Source: UBA7672 sp036733305 (lineage in GTDB: Bacteria > Pseudomonadota > Alphaproteobacteria > Caulobacterales > Hyphomonadaceae). From it: a stretch of 13,271 nt of DNA. Positions 6,176 to 11,626 of this stretch are shown here, piece by piece. The notes beneath the pieces were generated by a model. It was not told the DNA's origin and ran no database searches. It saw nothing but the letters and a program-made list of their open reading frames with translations. Within the stretch, counting starts at the first letter, position 1. Every line of letters starts with the position of its first letter. The translations under genes were made by a program, and so were the position numbers. The stretch lies in contig DAINAT010000104.1 in the NCBI GenBank assembly GCA_036733305.1, forward strand, positions 1 through 13,271, read 5' to 3'.

Positions 6176-6837
6176 ACTACCCTGCCATCTTTCATTTCCA
6201 CGACGCGATCCGCCCTTGCCGCGATCTCTGCGTCGTGCGTGACGACCACGAGCGTCGCGTTGCGTTCTTTCGAGATGGCGAAAAGCATGTCGGCGACCAT
6301 GGCGCCGGTGGCGCGGTCGAGATTGCCGGTGGGTTCGTCGGCGAAGACGATGCGCGGATTGCTGGCGAGCGCGCGGGCGACCGCGACGCGCTGGCGTTCG
6401 CCGCCGGAGAGCTGGCCGGGGAAGTGGTCCATGCGAGCGCCGAGGCCAACGGCTTCGAGGCCGGATTTCGCGAGCTGATCCACATCCTTCAAACCGGCGA
6501 TTTCCAGCGGCGCACGGACATTGTCGAACGCGTTCATCGTGCCGAGCAAATGGAAGGACTGGAAGACCAGACTGACACGGCCGCGGCGCAGGCGGGCCAG
6601 TTCATCCTCGCTCTTGCCCGTCAACTTTTCGCCGAGCAGCGTGATCTCGCCTTTGGTGGTCGTCTCGATGCCGGTCGAAACAGCAATGAGCGATGATTTG
6701 CCCGAGCCGGATGGACCGACGATGGCCACGCTCTCGCCCGGCATCGCGTTGAACGAGACGCCTTTCAGGATCTCCACCGGGCCGGACGCGGCCGGCAGCG
6801 TCAGCCAGACATCGTTGAGTTCAAGCGCTGCTTCCAA
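6172..6837 (-). CDS. ybbA: ABC transporter ATP-binding protein, YbbA/LolD type
   Basis: The 221-residue cytoplasmic ATPase shows all the diagnostic motifs: Walker A GPSGSGKS (41-48), Q-loop Gln93, signature LSGGE (143-147), Walker B IVFADE (163-168), ADEPTGNLD as in MacB/LolD/YbbA proteins, and H-loop His201. It should power an FtsX-type permease, and the YbbP homologue at 4901-2358 is the obvious partner. The start is a TTG at 6837. No ATG or GTG occurs in frame before an upstream stop, and GAGGA sits just ahead of the TTG. The last codons end in GRVV and a TAG that lies inside the palindromic repeat 6150-6175. The length is close to the usual size, so at most a few terminal residues have changed. 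The order ybbA then ybbP on one strand, with tesA divergent further on, recalls the classical tesA-ybbAP arrangement. Confidence 0.93.
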   Translation of the reverse strand: MEAALELNDVWLTLPAASGPVEILKGVSFNAMPGESVAIVGPSGSGKSSLIAVSTGIETTTKGEITLLGEKLTGKSEDELARLRRGRVSLVFQSFHLLGTMNAFDNVRAPLEIAGLKDVDQLAKSGLEAVGLGARMDHFPGQLSGGERQRVAVARALASNPRIVFADEPTGNLDRATGAMVADMLFAISKERNATLVVVTHDAEIAARADRVVEMKDGRVV

Positions 6838-6898
6838 GGCGTCCTCGTCATTGCGGGCGGAAAGGTTCGCTGCGCGTGATTGTCAGAAACTAGATGCG

Positions 6899-6917
6899 GC
6901 CTGAAGCCGCTTCAGGC
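6899..6917. promoter_or_regulatory. Perfect 19-bp dyad, candidate operator
   Basis: GCCTGAAGC, one central C, then GCTTCAGGC is a perfect inverted repeat with 9-bp half-sites. It lies between the divergent starts of ybbA (6837) and the FAD enzyme (6978). The size and near-zero spacing resemble binding sites of dimeric repressors such as the TetR or MarR types. No such regulator gene lies in the window. A longer reading of the FAD gene from the ATG at 6894 would place the dyad inside coding sequence, so its role depends on the true start. Confidence 0.5.
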
Positions 6918-6977
6918 AAGATCATGGCCAATCAAGAGTTCGAACGATCGCGCATAAGTCGGAGCGGGAATCTGCGA

Positions 6978-8210
6978 ATGAATGCCGATGTTTCCGCAAA
7001 ACAATTGACGACGCGCTGCTGTATCGTCGGCGGCGGACCGGCGGGGATGATGCTGGGCTACTTGCTCGGCCGTGCGGGTGTGGATGCCATTGTGCTGGAA
7101 AAGCATGGCGACTTTTTTCGCGATTTTCGTGGCGATACGGTGCACCCTTCGACGCTGCAGATGATCGACGAGCTTGGGCTGATCGATGACTTTCTCAAGA
7201 TCAGGCATGACCGTATCCAGAAGCTGGACGGGCTGTTTGGCGGCACGAAGATACGGATTGCCGATGTGAGCCGCAGCGGCGCGAAATACCAGTTCATCGC
7301 CTTCATGCCGCAATGGGATTTCCTGAACTTCCTGCGTGAGAAGGGACAGCGCTATCCGCATCTCAAGGTAATGATGAATGCGGAGGCGAAGGAACTGATC
7401 TGGTCTGGCGAGCAGGTTGTTGGCGTGACGGCGATGACGCCGCAGGGCCCGACCGAGATTCGCGCGGATCTGGTCGTCGCCTGTGATGGGCGGCATTCGA
7501 TTGTGCGGCCAGCGGCGAAGCTTGATGTCGAGGAAATTGCCGCGCCGATGGATGTGTTGTGGTTCCGTGTCGCCAAGAGCGGCGAGACAGACAACATGTT
7601 CGTGCGGCTTGAGCCGGGAAAGATGATGGTGACGATCGATCGCGGCGATTACTGGCAATGCGCTTTTGTGATCGCCAAGGGGCAGTATGACGCGATCAGG
7701 ACGCGCGGGCTGGAGTCATTCCGGAGCGAGGCGTCGCGACTGGCGCCCGTGTTGAGTGCGCATGTCGGAGACGTGAAAAGCTGGGATGACGTGAAGCTTC
7801 TGACCGTGGCGATCAACCGGCTGAAACGCTGGCATAGGGCGGGGCTGTTGTGCATTGGGGACGCGGCGCATGCGATGTCGCCGGTGGGCGGCGTGGGCGT
7901 GAATATCGCGGTGCAGGATGCGGTGGCGACGGCCAATCTGCTGGCGGGAAAACTGGCGAAGGGGCCGGTAAGCGAGGATGATCTGGCCGCCGTACAGAAG
8001 CGGCGGGAGTTTCCGATGCGCGTAACGCAGGGCATGCAGGTGGTGATGCAGAAGAATATCATCAGCCCGGCGCTTGCTCCGGCAGGGGCGGCGCTGAAGC
8101 CGCCGCTGATCTTGCGGCTGGTGAATGCCGTTCCGGCGCTGCAGGGGCTGACGGCGCGCTTTCTGGCGGTTGGCGTGCGGCCGGAGCATGTGCGGTCGCC
8201 GGAAGTCTAA
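6978..8210 (+). CDS. FAD-dependent monooxygenase/oxidoreductase, UbiH/PHBH family
   Basis: The 410-residue flavoprotein has the dinucleotide-binding motif GGGPAG (18-23) and Glu41 ending the second strand (VLEKH). It also has the RGDTVHPST segment (51-59), the DG motif in ADLVVACDG, and the second FAD motif GDAAHAMSPVGGVGVN near the C-terminal third. These define the p-hydroxybenzoate hydroxylase-like class, which uses NAD(P)H and oxygen to hydroxylate aromatic or similar substrates. The substrate cannot be told from sequence. ATG starts also exist at 6894 and 6924. The one at 6978 is preferred because it gives the short leader (about 12 residues) before TRCCIVGGGPAG that I expect in relatives, and it leaves the 19-bp dyad in non-coding DNA. 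A GGAGCGGGAA stretch precedes it at slightly long spacing. It is divergent from ybbA. Confidence 0.87.
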   Translation: MNADVSAKQLTTRCCIVGGGPAGMMLGYLLGRAGVDAIVLEKHGDFFRDFRGDTVHPSTLQMIDELGLIDDFLKIRHDRIQKLDGLFGGTKIRIADVSRSGAKYQFIAFMPQWDFLNFLREKGQRYPHLKVMMNAEAKELIWSGEQVVGVTAMTPQGPTEIRADLVVACDGRHSIVRPAAKLDVEEIAAPMDVLWFRVAKSGETDNMFVRLEPGKMMVTIDRGDYWQCAFVIAKGQYDAIRTRGLESFRSEASRLAPVLSAHVGDVKSWDDVKLLTVAINRLKRWHRAGLLCIGDAAHAMSPVGGVGVNIAVQDAVATANLLAGKLAKGPVSEDDLAAVQKRREFPMRVTQGMQVVMQKNIISPALAPAGAALKPPLILRLVNAVPALQGLTARFLAVGVRPEHVRSPEV

Positions 8211-8282
8211 GCGCGGCGCTGGATTTGTAGGCGTGTGCGGGGTGGCGTCGTTGTCGATGAGAAACAGGTAATGATGGCGCAG

Positions 8283-8310
8283 TTGTCGCTGCTGCGTTCG
8301 GAGCTAGAAT
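8283..8310 (+). promoter_or_regulatory. Candidate promoter for the lipoprotein-tesA pair
   Basis: TTGTCG (8283-8288), a 16-base spacer and TAGAAT (8305-8310) form a good sigma70-like pair in the 166-bp gap after the FAD gene. Initiation near 8317 would give a leader of about 60 bases before the ATG at 8377. Confidence 0.45.
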
Positions 8311-8376
8311 ATTGTGCGTGCTAAGCATCGCGGTTACCGGCGGGCATATCCGCTGGAGCAGGCAGAGAGATCGGTC

Positions 8377-8868
8377 ATGAAATCTGGATGGTTGATTGTT
8401 GTGGCCGCAGCAGCGGCGTTGTCCGCGTGCGGAGACCCTGCGCAGCAGCTGGCGACGGCCAAGCCTGCGAGCGGCCCAGCGCTGGTCAAATATTCCCGGA
8501 ATGCCACGGCCGAGGTGAGCCTGGGCGCCAATGCGGACCTGGTCCAGCGCTTCTGCCAGAACCAGACCGGCAAGCCGTGCGCGAGCGATATTGCTGCAGA
8601 GCTCAAGAGCGTGGGCTTTGACGACCACGGGCCGACGAACGAACTGGGCGATGCGTTCGCGAAGATCGAGGCGGACAAGATCGACGGCACGCCTGACCAG
8701 CAGTCGAGCGACGAGGTTTATGTGGAGGCGGCTTATCACGTGGCTCTGGGCCGCGCGCCGGAAGTGGGTGCGGTGGCTGCTCAATCGAAGGCGTTGAAGG
8801 ATGGCGTTGGCCGTGTCGCGATGATGCGGTCATTCATACAGTCGACCGAGTTCAAGGCGCTGCCATAG
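8377..8868 (+). CDS. Lipoprotein with DUF4214-like C-terminal segment
   Basis: The 163-residue protein has signal MKSGWLIVVAAAAALSAC with lipobox LSAC (Cys18, +2 Gly). A short linker follows, then a region with two Cys (RFCQNQTGKPC) that could form a disulfide. The C-terminal 50 residues, with VYVEAAYHVALGRAPE and the ending MRSFIQSTEF, resemble the DUF4214 module, whose pattern is a helix, then LGR.P, then a helix ending in S.EF. That module is usually found in repeats in large secreted proteins, so a single copy in a small lipoprotein is unusual. An in-frame extension to 8314 is rejected because the signal peptide begins at 8377. The tesA gene follows after 31 bases, so the two are probably one operon. 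Confidence 0.75.
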   Translation: MKSGWLIVVAAAAALSACGDPAQQLATAKPASGPALVKYSRNATAEVSLGANADLVQRFCQNQTGKPCASDIAAELKSVGFDDHGPTNELGDAFAKIEADKIDGTPDQQSSDEVYVEAAYHVALGRAPEVGAVAAQSKALKDGVGRVAMMRSFIQSTEFKALP

Positions 8869-8899
8869 GCTGCGCCGGACGTGCAAACAGGAGATTGAG

Positions 8900-9589
8900 C
8901 TGTATCGGCTTCTCGGTCTGACGCTTCTGTTGCTGGCCGCGTGCGGGCAGCCGCCGGCGGTGCGGGAAGCAGCCGCGCCTGTTGCAAATCCGCCTGTCGC
9001 CAGCGATGGCTCTGTGATGGCGAATGAGAAGATCCCAACAGTCGTGATGCTCGGTGACAGCCTGACGGCTGGATATGAGCTGAGCGAGAGCGAGGCGCTG
9101 CCGGCGGTGGTCGAGCGGATGCTGGCGGACAAGGGCGTGAAGGCGAAGGTGGTGAATGCCGGCGTGTCGGGCGATACGACGGCGGATGGGCTCAATCGCT
9201 ATGACTGGAGCGTGAAGGGCACGGGCGCGGACCTGCTGGTGGTGGCGCTGGGGGCGAACGACTTTCTCATGAAGCTGGCGCCGGAGCGGCCGAAGAAGAA
9301 TCTCGCGGCGATCCTGGATCGGGCGAAGGCGGATGGGATTCCGGCGGTGCTGATCGGCGTGGCGATACCGGACAACAATCTTGATCCGCAGGATCAGGCC
9401 TATGCCGCGATCTATCCTGATCTGGCGGCGCAGTATGGCGTGCCCTACCTAAAGAACTTCATGGCCCCGGTGGCGGGGCGGTCAGACCTGCTGATGGAGG
9501 ACGGGCTTCACCCGACCGCGCGCGGCGTCGAGGCGATGGCATTTGCCGTGACGGAGTTTCTGGCGCCGGTTGTCGCCAAGCTCGACTGA
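8900..9589 (+). CDS. tesA: TesA-type SGNH/GDSL esterase, predicted lipoprotein
   Basis: The 229-residue product belongs to the arylesterase/lysophospholipase L1 family (COG2755). Catalytic blocks are all present: MLGDSLTAGYE with Ser54, VNAGVSGDT with the oxyanion Gly, ALGAND with Asn120, and DGLHPTARG with Asp201 and His204. The enzyme should hydrolyse acyl esters or thioesters in the periplasm. The start is unusual. No ATG, GTG or TTG precedes the signal sequence. The first standard start, TTG at 8930, would cut the signal in half. CTG at 8900 lies five bases after AGGAGA (8889-8894) and gives (M)YRLLGLTLLLLAAC, a full lipoprotein signal with Cys15 and +2 Gly. E. coli TesA has an ordinary cleaved signal, so lipid anchoring would be a difference. 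The 3' end overlaps a convergent gene by 82 bases. Confidence 0.88.
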   Translation: MYRLLGLTLLLLAACGQPPAVREAAAPVANPPVASDGSVMANEKIPTVVMLGDSLTAGYELSESEALPAVVERMLADKGVKAKVVNAGVSGDTTADGLNRYDWSVKGTGADLLVVALGANDFLMKLAPERPKKNLAAILDRAKADGIPAVLIGVAIPDNNLDPQDQAYAAIYPDLAAQYGVPYLKNFMAPVAGRSDLLMEDGLHPTARGVEAMAFAVTEFLAPVVAKLD

Positions 9590-10161
9590 CGGATTTGCGC
9601 GAGCACATCCTTGCGCAGGAGCAGCCCCCGCGCGCCCGGCACGATGAAGGCGGAGTTGGCGAAGGCTGGTTCGTCGAAGCCCATGACGTGCAGCATGGTC
9701 GAGAAGAACGAGTTCGAGTTGCGGCCGAAGCCGAGGAAGGGATAGCGCAGCCCTGCTCCGCCCTCTGGTCCGTCGCTGAGCGCGTTGATGCGCTTCATCG
9801 CGGCGAGCGCGGGGGCGAGGCGGGCTTCGAGATCTGCAGTTGAGAGATTGTACGCGAGGACGCGCATAGCGCCGGCGTTGATGGCGGGGTCGATGAGGCG
9901 CGAGCCGGGGGCGCAACCGTTGATCGGCATGAAGGTGCGCGGGTGGGCGGCGGTGTCGTAGCCGCGCAGACGGTCTGACGGGAGGTAGCCGATCGGCTTG
10001 TGCAGCCAGCCGCCGCTGACCGGATCGAGCCAGCTGGCGAGGCCGTTGAGCTGGCGCACGGCCTGACGCTGGGGATCGGCGATGACGATCATCCGGTGCG
10101 CCGCGACGCGCGAGCGCCTCGGGATGCGAAGTTCTGCTGCGTTGATGCTCCAGCCGGTCAT
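9508..10161 (-). CDS. Uncharacterised protein, convergent overlap with tesA
   Basis: The 217-residue protein has no signal peptide or membrane segment. Segments that look conserved are RMIVIADPQ (23-31, a likely beta strand), KPIGYLPSDRLRGYD (55-69), and YPFLGFGRNSNSFFSTMLH (140-158) followed by VMG. I do not recognise a named family. The pattern of Asn, Ser and His in the last block could be an active site or a fold signature. The gene starts 18 bases after the stop of the DUF3089 gene and is probably in its operon, although the ribosome-binding site is weak. The last 27 residues are encoded antisense to tesA and look like unconstrained sequence (Ala/Thr/Ser/Arg-rich), so the ancestral protein may have ended near residue 180. 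The side of the overlap encoding tesA's catalytic Asp-His is under clear constraint. Confidence 0.65.
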   Translation of the reverse strand: MTGWSINAAELRIPRRSRVAAHRMIVIADPQRQAVRQLNGLASWLDPVSGGWLHKPIGYLPSDRLRGYDTAAHPRTFMPINGCAPGSRLIDPAINAGAMRVLAYNLSTADLEARLAPALAAMKRINALSDGPEGGAGLRYPFLGFGRNSNSFFSTMLHVMGFDEPAFANSAFIVPGARGLLLRKDVLAQIRQSSLATTGARNSVTANAIASTPRAVG

Positions 10162-10179
10162 CCGTCAAAGATAGGACGG

Positions 10180-11439
10180 CTATTGCGGTTTGTGAAACTC
10201 CGGCGGCAGTGCGCTGCCAGGTTTGGCTTTCAGCCAGGCTTCGCCCTGATGTTTCACGATGTCGACGAGATTGCCCATGGCGAGGTGCATGTCGATGAGG
10301 TGGAGACCCCATTGCGGCTGGACCTTGCCGTCGATGACGACGTCGCCGTTGATCGTGTCAGTGCGGGGATCGGCCGGGTCGGCGTTCACGGTGATGGCGA
10401 GATAGGAGAAGCCGCCCCTGTCGATGCATCGCGCGCTCAGAAGACCGGGGAGCGAGACGAACGGCGTGTCGATGCCAGCTGCGTCGCCTGCCCACGGTGG
10501 CGGCGGCGCGAGTTCGTCGAGCAGGATCGGGCCAGCCGGCATGAGCGGCTTGAGCGTACCGGAGCCGTCGAGTTCTGCGGGGTTGGCGCAGGCGACGCGG
10601 TTGCCATCGGTCTGCGCCTTGCCGAACAGCGAGTCCGACGGCGGCGGCTGGTTGGCGCGGAAGGATGACCAGGCGATGACGCAGGCCGTGTCTGTGGCGG
10701 TGCGGCATTGCGGGATGCTGTCGAACGATCCGCCAACGCTGCCGGTGGACGAGACTTCCACGCCCGTGCCGGGAAGGATTGCAGACACCAGCCGTTCGGA
10801 CGGCGCCTTGCCATCAATCTCCGCGGCGATCAGGCGGGTGAGCAGCCCTGCCCCCTGATCGTGGCCGATCAGGACGACACCACGCCCCTGATTGTCGTGG
10901 TCGATATAGCGCTGCCATGCGGCCTTCACATCGGCATAGGCCATCTCGCGATTGCTGCCCGGATCTTCGCCGGCGAGCATCTTGCGCAGGGCCGAGAGCG
11001 TCACCTGGCGATAGACGGGCGCATAGATGCGGCAGACGGAACCGAAGCGCGCGATCTGCTGGCGCGCGATCTCCTGTTCCTCCGGCCCGATATTGCTGTC
11101 GGCGTTGGCGGTCTGGTCGCGCGAGACGGTTGGATAGACATAGAAGCAGTCGATTGCGGGATCGGCTGCCGGCTTGAAGTCGTCCTTGGTCAGCTTGCCG
11201 TCAGCAGCGACGACGGTGGCAGTTGCGACTTGCTCGCAAGCGTCCGGCTGGTCCGGACGGCAGAGCCATGAGCTGGCCTGCGCATAATCCATCGGAGCGG
11301 GCGCTTCGATGGCCGGGGGATTTTCGCCGGTTGGCGCAGGCGCGGGCGCAGCGGCGGTATCCTGCGGCTTGCTGTCGCCGCAGGCGCTGAGCATTGCCAA
11401 CGCCGCAAGTGCGAAACCTGCTTCCGCAAAGCGTTTCAA
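10180..11439 (-). CDS. DUF3089 alpha/beta-hydrolase-fold lipoprotein
   Basis: The 419-residue protein has signal KRFAEAGFALAALAMLSAC, with lipobox LSAC (Cys20, +2 Gly) and then a Pro/Ala linker. The body matches DUF3089: DCFYVYPTVS near residue 97, ARFGSVCRIYAPVYRQVTL, the nucleophile-elbow region VVLIGHDQGAGLL, and WGLHLIDMHLAMGN near residue 377. In alpha/beta hydrolases the elbow is normally G-x-S-x-G. Here the codon at 10858-10860 (GAT on the minus strand) makes Asp194, so the expected Ser is absent. His380 or His385 could be the catalytic His. The start is taken as TTG at 11439, preceded by GGGGAGA, because it gives a clean lipoprotein signal; GTG at 11469 would add ten charged residues. 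It is probably co-transcribed with the gene at 10161-9508 and is divergent from the dehydrogenase at 11627. Confidence 0.85.
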   Translation of the reverse strand: MKRFAEAGFALAALAMLSACGDSKPQDTAAAPAPAPTGENPPAIEAPAPMDYAQASSWLCRPDQPDACEQVATATVVAADGKLTKDDFKPAADPAIDCFYVYPTVSRDQTANADSNIGPEEQEIARQQIARFGSVCRIYAPVYRQVTLSALRKMLAGEDPGSNREMAYADVKAAWQRYIDHDNQGRGVVLIGHDQGAGLLTRLIAAEIDGKAPSERLVSAILPGTGVEVSSTGSVGGSFDSIPQCRTATDTACVIAWSSFRANQPPPSDSLFGKAQTDGNRVACANPAELDGSGTLKPLMPAGPILLDELAPPPPWAGDAAGIDTPFVSLPGLLSARCIDRGGFSYLAITVNADPADPRTDTINGDVVIDGKVQPQWGLHLIDMHLAMGNLVDIVKHQGEAWLKAKPGSALPPEFHKPQ

Positions 11440-11626
11440 GACTTTCTCCCCACGGGACCGCCCCCACACTGCACTAGGAATGTGGCGCCCGGTTGCATCA
11501 GGTCAAACAAAAGCGCGCGCATGACGCCGCGTTGTCCTTTGCAAATCGGCTCTCGCTAGGGCAGGTTCCCGCAAAATCTGAGCTCACACGCAACACAACG
11601 CAGCGGTGGGCGATCGGGAGGATACA

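Noticed and set aside
6912..7658. A 248-codon minus-strand frame opposite the FAD enzyme
   Set aside because: It is His/Arg-rich without motifs, while the plus strand has both FAD-binding motifs.
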